A stretch of DNA of 64,000 nucleotides from Phytoactinopolyspora mesophila (GTDB lineage Bacteria > Actinomycetota > Actinomycetes > Jiangellales > Jiangellaceae), in NCBI RefSeq assembly GCF_010122465.1, contig NZ_WLZY01000007.1:162934-226933 (forward strand), read 5' to 3'. The first letter of the stretch is position 1. Each line of letters starts with the position of its first letter. Of this stretch, positions 7,626-16,107 are shown piece by piece. The translations under genes were made by a program, and so were the position numbers. The notes beneath the pieces are model-generated. The model ran no database searches, had not been told where the DNA came from, and was given only the letters and a program-made list of their open reading frames with translations.

Positions 7626-9842
7626 TCAGTTGCCGACGGAGGCCGGTTGCCGCTCGTCGACGCGGTCCCGCTCTTCGAGGTACCGGGCCAGCTTGTCGCC
7701 TTCCACGTCCACGTTGGGCAGCAGCCGGTCCAGCCACTTCGGCAGCCACCAGGCCTTTGCGCCGACCAAGGCCAGCACGGCCGGCACGATGGTCATGCGT
7801 ACGACGAACGCGTCGAAGGCAATGGCCGCCGCCAGCGCCACACCCACCTGGGTGATGACGTCGTCGTCGCCCAGCACGAAGCCGAAGAACACACTGATCA
7901 TGATCAACGCGGCCGCGGCGACCACCCTCGAGCCGTGCTGGAATCCGACGGTAATGGCCTTCGTGGCGTTCGCGCCGTGGACAAATTCCTCCCGCATCCG
8001 GGTCACCAGGAAGACCTGATAATCCATGGCCAGACCGAAGATGACACCGATGATGAAGATGGGCAGCATGCTGATGATCGGGCCGGTCTGGTCCAAGCCG
8101 AAGATGTCCTTCAGCCAGCCCCACTGGAACACCGCCACGATGCTGCCGAACGTCGCAGCCATGGTCAGCAGGAAGCCGACCGCGGCCTTGATGGGGACGA
8201 TCACGGAACGGAACACCAGCATCAGCAGGATGATCGACAACCCGACCACCACCGACAGGTAGGGCAGCATGGCATCGCCCATCTTGTCGGAGAAGTCGAT
8301 GAACACCGCCGTGTTTCCGGTGACCGCCACGGCCGCGCCGTCCTGTTCAGCGATAGCTGCGAGCTCGGTGCGCAATGACTCCACGAGCTCTTCGGTCTGC
8401 TCGTCCGTGGGACCGGTGAGCGGCACCACACCGATCACGGCCGTGTCGCCGGCCTCGTTGAACGCCGGCGGCGCGGCGAAGGCCACCCCCTCGGTCTCGT
8501 TCAGCACGCCCGTGATGGTCTCGGCCGCACCCTGGGGGTTGCTGCTCTCCAAGCCGTCTACGACCACCATCAGCTGGCCGTTGTAGCCAGGCCCGAAGCC
8601 TTCGGCGACGAGATCGTAAGCCTTGCGCTGAGTGGTCTCCTCGGACAGGTTGCCGTCGTCGGGAAGGCCCAGACGCAGGTCCAGCGCCGGGAGCGCCAGC
8701 ACACCCATGCCGACGATCGCCACGGCCAGCACCGCGACCGGGCGGCGGGTGATCATTCCGACATACCGCTTGCTCAGCGACTGCTTGCCGCCGTTCTCGG
8801 CCTCGGGGTCGTGGATCTTCAGGCCAGGGAACTTCCACCGCAGGACCCGGTCTCCGGCGAAGCCGAGCAGCACCGGGAGCAGGGTCAACGCGACCAGAAC
8901 GGCCAGGCCGACGGTCACCGCGGCGGCCAGGCCCATTTCGGTGAGCATCGGAATGTTCACGACGGTGAGACCGACCAGAGCGATCATGACCGTGAGACCA
9001 GCGAAGACAACTGCCGAGCCAGCGGTACCGATGGCCCTACCGACGGCTTCCGGGCCCGGCCGGCCAGACATGAGCTCATGGCGGTACCGCGAGACGATGA
9101 ACAGTGCGTAGTCGATACCCACGGCCAGACCGAGCATGGTGGCCAGGATGGGTGTAGTCTCCCCGATCTCGAGGAACCCGGTGGCGATGGAGATACCGGC
9201 GATGCCGACCATCACGCCGGTGATGCCGGTGATCAGCGGCATTCCGGCGGCCGCAAGCGATCCGAAGGTGATGATCAGGACGACGGCGGCGATGAGGATA
9301 CCCACCATCTCACTGCCACCCTCGAAGTCTTCCTCCATGGTGGCGTCGCCGCCCGCCTCGATGGTCAACCCGGCGTCGCGCCCGTGGTCAACCGCCTCGA
9401 ACAGGGCTTCGCGGGTGGCTTCGTCGAGTTCGAAGAAGTCGACGGCGTACGACACTTGCGCCAAGGCCGTGCTGCCGTCCTCGGAGATGAGTTCGCTCTC
9501 GAAGGGGTTCATCACGTCGGCGATCTGCGGCCCCGCCTCGATCTCGGCGAGCACCGATTCGACGGTTGAGGCGTTCCCCGGATCGGTGATGGACTCACCC
9601 TCAGGGGCGACGAACACCACCCGCGCCTCGGCGCCGTCCATGGAGGCGCCCGGGAAACGCTCTTCGAGCAGGTCGAATGCTTCTTGGGACTCCGTTCCCG
9701 GGATGGAGAACGAGTCTGATGTAGGGCCGGACAGGGTGGCGGCGCCGACCCCGACTCCGACGATAACCGCCAGCCATATCAGGCCGACGAGCCGGCGGCT
9801 CTGATACGCGAACCGGCCGAGCCGATAAAGAAACGTTGCCAC
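7626..9842 (-). CDS. MMPL-family RND-type membrane transporter
   Basis: 738 aa with about 12 membrane helices in two halves, each with one helix near the start, a large extracytoplasmic loop and a five-helix bundle. Characteristic motifs occur in both halves: GLAVGIDYALFIVSRYRHE in the first and GLAMDYQVFLVTRMREEF in the second. The Asp-Tyr pairs belong to the proton-relay region of MmpL proteins. Relatives export lipids or drugs. GTG at 9842 is chosen because GGAG lies 6 bp upstream; another in-frame GTG is 12 bp earlier. It lies 80 bp downstream of a TetR gene on the same strand, probably its regulator and operon partner. Confidence 0.92.
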   Translation of the reverse strand: MATFLYRLGRFAYQSRRLVGLIWLAVIVGVGVGAATLSGPTSDSFSIPGTESQEAFDLLEERFPGASMDGAEARVVFVAPEGESITDPGNASTVESVLAEIEAGPQIADVMNPFESELISEDGSTALAQVSYAVDFFELDEATREALFEAVDHGRDAGLTIEAGGDATMEEDFEGGSEMVGILIAAVVLIITFGSLAAAGMPLITGITGVMVGIAGISIATGFLEIGETTPILATMLGLAVGIDYALFIVSRYRHELMSGRPGPEAVGRAIGTAGSAVVFAGLTVMIALVGLTVVNIPMLTEMGLAAAVTVGLAVLVALTLLPVLLGFAGDRVLRWKFPGLKIHDPEAENGGKQSLSKRYVGMITRRPVAVLAVAIVGMGVLALPALDLRLGLPDDGNLSEETTQRKAYDLVAEGFGPGYNGQLMVVVDGLESSNPQGAAETITGVLNETEGVAFAAPPAFNEAGDTAVIGVVPLTGPTDEQTEELVESLRTELAAIAEQDGAAVAVTGNTAVFIDFSDKMGDAMLPYLSVVVGLSIILLMLVFRSVIVPIKAAVGFLLTMAATFGSIVAVFQWGWLKDIFGLDQTGPIISMLPIFIIGVIFGLAMDYQVFLVTRMREEFVHGANATKAITVGFQHGSRVVAAAALIMISVFFGFVLGDDDVITQVGVALAAAIAFDAFVVRMTIVPAVLALVGAKAWWLPKWLDRLLPNVDVEGDKLARYLEERDRVDERQPASVGN

Positions 9843-9922
9843 TGAACACTCCACTCAATTCAACAAGAAGCCACCCGAACAACACCACGAAGTGGCTGTG
9901 AGCAGCCTGAGAAGTCTGGGTC

Positions 9923-10552
9923 TTACCGGTGAACGTCGTCGTTCGCCGGTCTGTGCGATCCCGGCTCGGGCAGGCCGGCGCGTACCTGTGCGAATGCCTG
10001 CCTGGTCAGCTCCGCCGGACTGGCGCCGCGTGGATCCGCGAGCCAGCGGTCGACCGCGACCATGGCGCACATACAGGCGGTCTGAGCCTGAAGATTCGGA
10101 TACAAGTCGGCGTCCGCGTCCGTACCGGAACGCAGCGCCACCAATCCGGCCAGCTCATGCATCATTTCCTGCAGAGCGGCAAGTTCTCTGGCCATCAGCG
10201 GCGCGTTCTCACGGATGAAGACGAGCCGCGCGATTTGCTCGTCGTCGGTCTGGTCCGGCGTTTCGAACAGCCCGACCAGCGCGTTCTCGAGGGCGTCCCA
10301 CACCGGCTCTTCCGGTGGCCTGGCACGGAACGCCTCGATCATCTCACCAGCGTTGTCAGCGACGACAGCGACGATCGCCTCCTCTTTGCTCGAGAAGTAG
10401 TTGTGGAACGTGCGCGGGGAGACGTCGGCGGCGTCCGCGATGGACTCCGCGGTGATGTTCCCCACACCGTGCCGCATGGCCAGCTCCATGGCGGCTTCGC
10501 TCAACGCTTTGCGGGTGGCCGCCTTCTTCCGCTCACGTAGCCCTGGTTCCAT
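9923..10552 (-). CDS. TetR/AcrR-family transcriptional regulator
   Basis: 209 aa. The N-terminal HTH (about residues 10-57; AESIADAADVSPRTFHNYFSSKE) is a clear TetR DNA-binding domain with the NYF signature. The remaining 150 residues are the helical ligand/dimer domain. ATG at 10552 follows a GGGGGC ribosome site. It precedes the MMPL exporter on the same strand and has an AT-rich, repeat-containing promoter upstream. It probably represses itself and the exporter, releasing in response to the exported compound or a mimic. Confidence 0.9.
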   Translation of the reverse strand: MEPGLRERKKAATRKALSEAAMELAMRHGVGNITAESIADAADVSPRTFHNYFSSKEEAIVAVVADNAGEMIEAFRARPPEEPVWDALENALVGLFETPDQTDDEQIARLVFIRENAPLMARELAALQEMMHELAGLVALRSGTDADADLYPNLQAQTACMCAMVAVDRWLADPRGASPAELTRQAFAQVRAGLPEPGSHRPANDDVHR

Positions 10553-10584
10553 ATGCACGCCCCCGACCTTATCACGTTTCTGAC

Positions 10585-10646
10585 AGTCACTTGCAGTATG
10601 CAGTTTCAGCATTTTTACCTATTCAGCATTTTGAAAGTGACTTGCA
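10585..10646 (-). promoter_or_regulatory. Promoter region with repeated motifs upstream of the TetR-MMPL operon
   Basis: Two direct-repeat families sit in this AT-rich stretch: AGT(C/G)ACTTGCA at 10585-10595 and 10636-10646, and TTCAGCATTTT at 10605-10615 and 10622-10632. Such duplications ahead of a TetR gene are plausible operators. The rest of the gap to 10885 (about 240 bp) shows no gene or strong structure. Confidence 0.4.
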
Positions 10647-10885
10647 TCACGTGATCGGCATCTGTCCACGGTGGCCGATTCACCTACCATGCTTCCGCGC
10701 TCATGCGCCTCCGGCGTCGCGCAGGGGAAGGGTCTTGCCGCTACTGTGCGAGGAGGACAAACCGGACTGGCTACTCCTCCAGAGGTATCGGTCGACCCTT
10801 ACGCGGCCCAGCGTCGAAGCGGCCCGAAGACCGGCACCTCAAGCCAACTGCCAGCCTCTACCTGCACGAACGTCGACACTGGCCC

Positions 10886-11755
10886 CTAGAGGTCGCAGCC
10901 AGAGTCCGCCGCCAGCCGAGCCGCCGCGCTTGGGTCGTGCGCGGGCAGCACGATCAGTTCCGGCTCGGCTCGCCGCAGCTCGTTCACCTGACGGATCGAC
11001 GCGCGCATTCGCTTGCGATTTCCCATCCCGGACAGCTGACAGGCACCCAGCAGGTCCGCGTCGTACGTGAGGTCGCCGACCAGCAGAAGCGATGCCTGGC
11101 CGGAACGCCTGACCAGCATCGAAACCGAACCCGGTGTGTGACCGGGGGTCGGCAGGACGATCATGCTGGCGTCACCGAAGAGGTCGTGTCCCTTCGAGAA
11201 CGACGCCGGCGCATGCGCGCCGAGCAGCTCCGGCGTCACCTGTTGCCATCGCAATCCAGGCAGGTCGATATGGGAGCGGTAGAGCCCGCGCGACTCCGGC
11301 AGCCGAGCCGACAACGTGGCCCATTCATCGCCGCTGACCACGATCTTGGCGCCTCGCAACGCAGGCAGCCCGCCGATATGGTCGGGGTGCAGGTGTGACA
11401 ACACCACCACATCGATGTCGTCGGGACGATATCCGAATCGGGCGAGCCCTGCCTGAAGGGTGTCCTCCGGCCCTGCGACGAACCTTCCCATCCGGGCATT
11501 GACCAGCTTGTTGATCCGGCCTGGGAAATAGTCTGGATCCAGCAAGGACGCGCGGTCCTGCCCGGTGTCGAACAGCACCAGACCCGCCTTGTGCTCGATC
11601 AGGAATGCGTTGATCGGCCGCGGGCCGGTCCACCGCTTCGAGGTGAAGAGCCAGAGCGGCATCGGTTTCCAGGTCGGCCCGACATGTTCCGGCCGCATGT
11701 GCACAGTGCCGGTGCTGACAACCCTGACCCCGCTCACAGGGCTCGCCGAGTTCAT
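10886..11755 (-). CDS. MBL-fold metallo-hydrolase (lactonase-like)
   Basis: 289 aa. The dinuclear zinc signature is HLHPDHIGG (near residue 125), with later ligands in PTPGHTPGS, VGDLTYD and PAHDP. The N-terminal segment (INAFLIEHKAGLVLFDTGQD) matches the lactonase-like MBL subfamily. Substrate is unknown; lactone hydrolysis is one possibility. ATG at 11755 has GGGAGG 8 bp upstream. It is divergent from the alpha/beta hydrolase at 11825 with only 69 bp between, so the two promoters face away from each other. Confidence 0.85.
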   Translation of the reverse strand: MNSASPVSGVRVVSTGTVHMRPEHVGPTWKPMPLWLFTSKRWTGPRPINAFLIEHKAGLVLFDTGQDRASLLDPDYFPGRINKLVNARMGRFVAGPEDTLQAGLARFGYRPDDIDVVVLSHLHPDHIGGLPALRGAKIVVSGDEWATLSARLPESRGLYRSHIDLPGLRWQQVTPELLGAHAPASFSKGHDLFGDASMIVLPTPGHTPGSVSMLVRRSGQASLLLVGDLTYDADLLGACQLSGMGNRKRMRASIRQVNELRRAEPELIVLPAHDPSAAARLAADSGCDL

Positions 11756-11824
11756 CGCGTGCCTCCCGACTGCCACCGACGTGGCATCTGCCGATGATCC
11801 CAGGCATCACGTAAGATCAACAAG

Positions 11825-12637
11825 GTGTCGGCGCAGGCGATCGAACGCTCTGAGGGGTATTTCCAGACCCCGGACGGCGACAGCATCTGGTTCGAGGCCG
11901 CCGGAAGCGGCCCGCCGCTGGTCCTGGCACACGGGCTCGGCGGCAACGGCCTCGTATGGTTTCAACAGCTTCCGCACTTCGCCGGACGGTTCCGGGTCAT
12001 CACGTGGGATCAACGCGGCTTCGGCCGTTCATCCAATCTCGCCGGGCAAGCGGGTCCCCGAACCTCCGTGACCGACCAGTTGGCACTGCTCGACCACCTC
12101 GGCGTGGAAAACGCACATTTCATCGGTCAGTCACTGGGCGGCTGGGTGGTTCTCGGCGTCGCGCTCGCCGCTCCGGACCGAGTCCGCTCACTGGTCTTGT
12201 CCAGCAGCACCGGCGGTATCCCCCAGCTGCGGCTGCCGGCATTCGACACCGGCCCGGTACGCGCCGATCACGGCGTCCGCCCGCTGGGTGTCCACCCCGC
12301 CGTCGGAGACCGGCTGCCTGCCGCCGACCGTGCCCGCGCATATCTCTACCAGGCTCTGAGTACTTTCGGGCGACGTCCGAGCGACGCCGAGTTCGCCACG
12401 ATGCTGGCGAGTTTCACCCACCAGCCGGACCTCTTCGAGCACTTCGACATTCCCACCTTGTTCATCTGCGGGTCTCGCGACCCCGTCATGACACCCGCGC
12501 ACGTGCGAGATGCCGCCAGCCGGATCGGCGCGGCACGCGTGGTGGAGCTCGATCTGAGTCATTCGACATATTTCGAAGACCCGGCCACGTGGAACGCCGT
12601 CGTCGACGAATTCCTGGCTAACGTGTCGACACCATGA
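11825..12637 (+). CDS. Alpha/beta-fold hydrolase
   Basis: 270 aa. The oxyanion motif is HGLGGNG (about residue 40), the nucleophile elbow is GQSLGG (about 103), the acid is in CGSRDPVM (about 222) and the His in DLSHSTYF (about 247). This is the catalytic set of an esterase, lactonase or haloperoxidase-like enzyme. The GTG start lies 7 bp after a -10-like TAAGAT (11812-11817) with no ribosome site, so a leaderless mRNA is likely. The stop overlaps the next gene by 4 bp, so the two are translated together. Confidence 0.88.
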   Translation: MSAQAIERSEGYFQTPDGDSIWFEAAGSGPPLVLAHGLGGNGLVWFQQLPHFAGRFRVITWDQRGFGRSSNLAGQAGPRTSVTDQLALLDHLGVENAHFIGQSLGGWVVLGVALAAPDRVRSLVLSSSTGGIPQLRLPAFDTGPVRADHGVRPLGVHPAVGDRLPAADRARAYLYQALSTFGRRPSDAEFATMLASFTHQPDLFEHFDIPTLFICGSRDPVMTPAHVRDAASRIGAARVVELDLSHSTYFEDPATWNAVVDEFLANVSTP

Positions 12638-13575
12638 GCCGCACTCTTCTCCTCGACCACGACGAGACCCGCCAAGCGCTCACACTCGACGCGCTCCTGC
12701 CGGCGATCCGCACTGCGCTCATCGCGACGAGCCGGCGCGAAACGTCCACGCCGCCGCGGGTCGCCGCGGTGGCGCCGGCCGGGTTTCTCGGCGCGATGCC
12801 GGGGTATGTTCCCGGGCTCGGGCTCGCGGGCAAGTTCGTCACCATCTTTCCCGGTGTGGGCCCCGGCGGCCGTAGCGCACACCAAGGCATCGTCGTGCTG
12901 TTCGACGAAGCCCGCGGCCACCCCCTGGCCTTGATGAACGGCGAGGCGATCACCGCCGTGCGAACGGCGGCAAGCGCCACCGTCGCCGTCGAGACCTTGG
13001 TCTCCCCCAGCATCCGGCGGATCGCGGTGATCGGCGCCGGCACCCAGGCACGTGCGCAACTCGAGATCCTCGATCATCTCGGCCTTTCCACCAAGGTGAT
13101 CGTGGCTTCCCGTCGCCCGGAGCCGGCCGCGGCCGTGGCTCGGCTGCACACCGTCGAGTCGGCCCGCACGGTCAGCGAGGCGGTATCGGATGCCGACGTG
13201 ATCTTCTGCTGCACCGACGCTACCGAGCCCGTGATCGATTACCGCTGGCTGCGCCCCGGCGCACACGTCAGCTCGGTTGGTGGTTCCAGGGGCTGGGAGC
13301 TCGACCATTCCACCGTGTCCCAGGGAACGCTCTTCGTCGAGTGGCCCGGTGCCATATCGGCACCGCCCCCGGCTGGCGCGCACGAGCTGCAAGACCTTCC
13401 GGATGAGCACGCCACCCTGATCGGCTCGGTGCTCTGCGGCGACGAACCGGCGCCTGCCGCGGATGTCCTGACCGTCTACAAGTCCACCGGATACGCCGCC
13501 CTCGACGTCGCTGCCGCGGCGGCGGCGTACGACGTCGCCCTGCAAGCCGGCCTCGGCACCTGGGTCGAGTTGTAA
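12634..13575 (+). CDS. Ornithine cyclodeaminase / mu-crystallin family protein
   Basis: 313 aa. The family's N-terminal dimerisation part contains GKFVTIFPG, and the NAD(P)-binding Rossmann domain has GAGTQARAQLEIL at about residue 133. Members deaminate ornithine to proline or reduce cyclic imines and dehydroalanine precursors. Which reaction applies here is not clear. Coupling (ATGA overlap) to the alpha/beta hydrolase suggests the hydrolase releases its substrate or consumes its product. Length is normal for the family. Confidence 0.87.
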   Translation: MSRTLLLDHDETRQALTLDALLPAIRTALIATSRRETSTPPRVAAVAPAGFLGAMPGYVPGLGLAGKFVTIFPGVGPGGRSAHQGIVVLFDEARGHPLALMNGEAITAVRTAASATVAVETLVSPSIRRIAVIGAGTQARAQLEILDHLGLSTKVIVASRRPEPAAAVARLHTVESARTVSEAVSDADVIFCCTDATEPVIDYRWLRPGAHVSSVGGSRGWELDHSTVSQGTLFVEWPGAISAPPPAGAHELQDLPDEHATLIGSVLCGDEPAPAADVLTVYKSTGYAALDVAAAAAAYDVALQAGLGTWVEL

Positions 13576-13603
13576 CAGCCCGGTGCGGCGTAGTCTGGAT
13601 CGC

Positions 13604-15286
13604 ATGGCCGTCGTTCCACTTGTTCTCGAACTCGATCTCCTCACGCCCATGGCCACCACTCCGCCGCAGGACCCGCTCTCGGCGCTTCGCGCCCGGAACC
13701 GCACCCATCTCACCGACGTCATCGAAGGGCTTCGCCGCGGCGCCCGCGACCAGCATGTGGGCGGGCTGATCGCCCAGTGCGACGGCGCGGCATACTCCCC
13801 CGCCACCGCGCAGGAACTGCGTGAAGCGGTCCGAGAGTTTCGCCGCTCCGGCAAGCCGGCCGTGGCGTGGGCGCAGAGCTTCGGTGAGCTCGCGCCCGGC
13901 ACCGTCGGCTACTTCCTGGCCACCGCCTTCGACGAGATATGGCTTCAACCGTCGGGCGACATCGGCCTGACCGGCCTCAATGCCCGGGCGGTTTTCTTGC
14001 GCGAGGCACTGGACCGGCTGGGCTTACACCCAGAACTCGGCCAGCGCTACGAATACAAGAACGCCGCCGACACGTTCACCCAGGCCGAGTTCACCGAGGC
14101 ACACCGGGAATCGCTGGGCCGGATCGTGGAGTCCACCGGCGATCAGCTGCTCGAGGCCGTGTGCAAGTCGCGGGGTATCGCCATCGAACGGGTACGTGAG
14201 CTGATCAACAGCGGCATCATCGGCGCCGCGGCCGCGAAGTCGGCGGGCCTCATCGACCACGTCGGCTATCGCGACGAAGCGTATACATCAATGGCGCGGC
14301 GGGTAGGTGGCCGGATGCGACTGCGCTACGTCGGACGGTACAACCAGTCCGCCGTCAAGAGCCGCGCCATGCTGGCGCCCGTCACCCGCAAACGTGGCTG
14401 CGTCGCGCTGATCTACGGACACGGCCCGGTCACCGTAGGCCGCAGCTCGGCGAGTCCGATGAGCGGCGGATCAATGGGCTCGGAAACGATCAGCGCCAGC
14501 CTCCGCGCGGCCGCGCGGGACGAGTCGGTGAAGTCGATCGTCTTCCGCGTGGACAGCCCCGGCGGCTCTTACGTGGCGTCGGACACGATCCGCCGCGAGG
14601 TGTTACAGGCCCGCCGGGCCAAGCCGGTGATCGCCTCCATGGGAGCTGTCGCGGGGTCCGGAGGCTACTTCGTCTCGATGGGCGCCGACGTCGTCGTCGC
14701 GGCTCCTGCGACCATCACCGGATCCATCGGGGTGCTCGCCGGCAAGATGGTCATCAAGAAGCTGCTGACGCGCTTGGGTGTTCGTATGGACAGCGTCAGT
14801 GTCGGTGAGCAGGCCGGGATGTTCTCCCCCAGCGAGCCGTTCACCGACGCGCAATGGGAGATCATCGATCGATGGCTGGACGGCGTGTACGACGACTTCG
14901 TCGCGAAGGTCGCCCACGATCGCGGCATGGCGCGGGACGACGTCCACAGCGTCGCCAAAGGCCGGATCTGGACCGGAGCTGACGCGCATCGCCACGGGCT
15001 GGTCGATCAGCTCGGCGGACTGGTCACCGCCGTGGGTCTCGCGCGGATCCGGGGCGGACTGCCGGCCCGCAACGATCTGTCCGACGTTCGCACCTTCCCG
15101 AAGGTGTCACTGCTCGACCGCATGCGCCCGGCCGAATCAAGCCAGTCTCCGGCCGCCACGTCGGTGGTGATGCGGGCATGGGGGCCGATGACGCACCTCG
15201 CCGCGGCGCTCGGACTACCTGCTGCCGGCCCGCTGACCATGCCGTTCTCGCTGAATACGGCCAAATCTCTCGGCGAGTGGAAGTAG
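13604..15286 (+). CDS. sppA: Signal peptide peptidase SppA, long (67K) type
   Basis: 560 aa with two tandem S49 domains. The general-base Lys is recognisable in the N-terminal half (YEYKNAADTFT, about residue 150), and the nucleophilic Ser in the C-terminal half (GAVAGSGGYF, about 350), preceded by DSPGGS. This is the arrangement of the four-fold tandem enzyme that cleaves signal peptides left in the membrane. Unlike the E. coli protein it begins without an obvious membrane helix. ATG at 13604 lies 7 bp after TAGTCT and lacks a ribosome site, suggesting a leaderless transcript. It begins 28 bp after the cyclodeaminase-like gene. Confidence 0.9.
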   Translation: MAVVPLVLELDLLTPMATTPPQDPLSALRARNRTHLTDVIEGLRRGARDQHVGGLIAQCDGAAYSPATAQELREAVREFRRSGKPAVAWAQSFGELAPGTVGYFLATAFDEIWLQPSGDIGLTGLNARAVFLREALDRLGLHPELGQRYEYKNAADTFTQAEFTEAHRESLGRIVESTGDQLLEAVCKSRGIAIERVRELINSGIIGAAAAKSAGLIDHVGYRDEAYTSMARRVGGRMRLRYVGRYNQSAVKSRAMLAPVTRKRGCVALIYGHGPVTVGRSSASPMSGGSMGSETISASLRAAARDESVKSIVFRVDSPGGSYVASDTIRREVLQARRAKPVIASMGAVAGSGGYFVSMGADVVVAAPATITGSIGVLAGKMVIKKLLTRLGVRMDSVSVGEQAGMFSPSEPFTDAQWEIIDRWLDGVYDDFVAKVAHDRGMARDDVHSVAKGRIWTGADAHRHGLVDQLGGLVTAVGLARIRGGLPARNDLSDVRTFPKVSLLDRMRPAESSQSPAATSVVMRAWGPMTHLAAALGLPAAGPLTMPFSLNTAKSLGEWK

Positions 15287-15385
15287 CGGCGGCACGAGCC
15301 GCCGGGCTCGCGGAGTTCCCGGCAAGGCCACAATTGCCCGGGAATCTAAGGACTTAAGACCCTAAATCCCCACGATCGCACCCCG

Positions 15386-15491
15386 TATACATAGGGGGGC
15401 GAGCATGAAGAAGCGGAGGATGCTCGCAGGGTGAGTGCTTCGGCACCACCGAAACTGCGGGACCGGCCCCAGGGGGATGGGCCGGTCCCGC
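15386..15491 (+). ncRNA. Candidate structured small RNA with three stem-loops
   Basis: A -10-like TATACA (15386-15391) would start transcription near 15399, exactly where structure begins. The structures are: an 8-bp stem GCGAGCAT/ATGCTCGC (15399-15406, 15420-15427) with a purine-rich loop GAAGAAGCGGAGG; a GTGC-TTCG-GCAC hairpin (15435-15446) capped by the stable UUCG tetraloop; and a 13-bp terminator-like hairpin (15457-15491). No -35 box is evident. A nine-codon reading frame overlaps (ATG 15404) but has no coding features. The strand follows from the order promoter, hairpins, terminator. Confidence 0.4.
15457..15491 (+). terminator. Strong GC-rich terminator hairpin
   Basis: A perfect 13-bp stem, GCGGGACCGGCCC (15457-15469) with 15479-15491, and a 9-nt loop. 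It lies 170 bp past the sppA stop and would end the candidate small RNA and any sppA read-through. It faces a minus-strand GNAT gene, so it may also act on the other strand. Confidence 0.7.
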
Positions 15492-15627
15492 GCTTCGTCG
15501 GCGCACATCTGCAGCCGTCGCATCGCTGCATACGGCCGATGTGAGTGAACCACCCTTGGTTTGCCACCTTGGCGGCGCCAACGTCAGTCAAGATTATCCT
15601 GACATAGCGCCAATTTCACTTGAAAGA

Positions 15628-16086
15628 TCACTCTCCGGTGATCCGAGGTGCCCGCCACATCGCCCACAGGGTCGGCCCGCCCTCCGAGAGCCGGAGGCTT
15701 TCGCTGACCTCGAAGCCGAGACGTTGGTAGAACGCGAGATTCTCCGTGTTGGTCGTCTCCAAGTGGACGCCTAGACCGGCGCGCTCCGCGCGGCGCAGGC
15801 CGGGCACGATCACTTTCCTGCCAAGCCCACGACGCTGCAGGCCAGGATCAACGGCCAGGAAATGGAGATAGGCGTGCGGCACCCGTGGAGTCACCTCTCT
15901 GATGCGCGCCAGGCCCTTCCCGATCGCCGCCGTGCGCCCGTCGCCCACCAGGGCGGTGAGCAGGCCGGAAGCCCGGGCAAGTAGCGTGCGCAGTTCCCGT
16001 GCCGTATGGACCGATAGCGCACTCATCTGTTCACGTATTCCATGGGTCGGAAAGGGCCCGTGCTCGCCGGAGCGTGGCACGTCCAC
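15628..16086 (-). CDS. GNAT-family N-acetyltransferase
   Basis: 152 aa. The acetyl-CoA motif is visible as YLHFLAVDPGLQRRGLGRKVI (V-x-P-x-x-Q-R-R-G-x-G, about residue 75-95), with the NTENLAFYQRLGFEV C-terminal motif. The acceptor is unknown. It is shorter than most single-domain relatives (180-210 aa), and the residues before about 30 do not look like a complete first strand-helix unit, so the N-terminus may be reduced. It starts 21 bp downstream of the S66 peptidase gene on the same strand. Confidence 0.78.
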   Translation of the reverse strand: MDVPRSGEHGPFPTHGIREQMSALSVHTARELRTLLARASGLLTALVGDGRTAAIGKGLARIREVTPRVPHAYLHFLAVDPGLQRRGLGRKVIVPGLRRAERAGLGVHLETTNTENLAFYQRLGFEVSESLRLSEGGPTLWAMWRAPRITGE

Positions 16087-16107
16087 GACACTACGGCCTC
16101 CCGCGTC

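Noticed and set aside
15404-15433. Nine-codon frame MKKRRMLAG as a small gene
   Set aside because: It lies inside the 5' stem-loop of the candidate RNA; the G-rich stretch before it would be the promoter-start region rather than a ribosome site, and nothing else supports translation.
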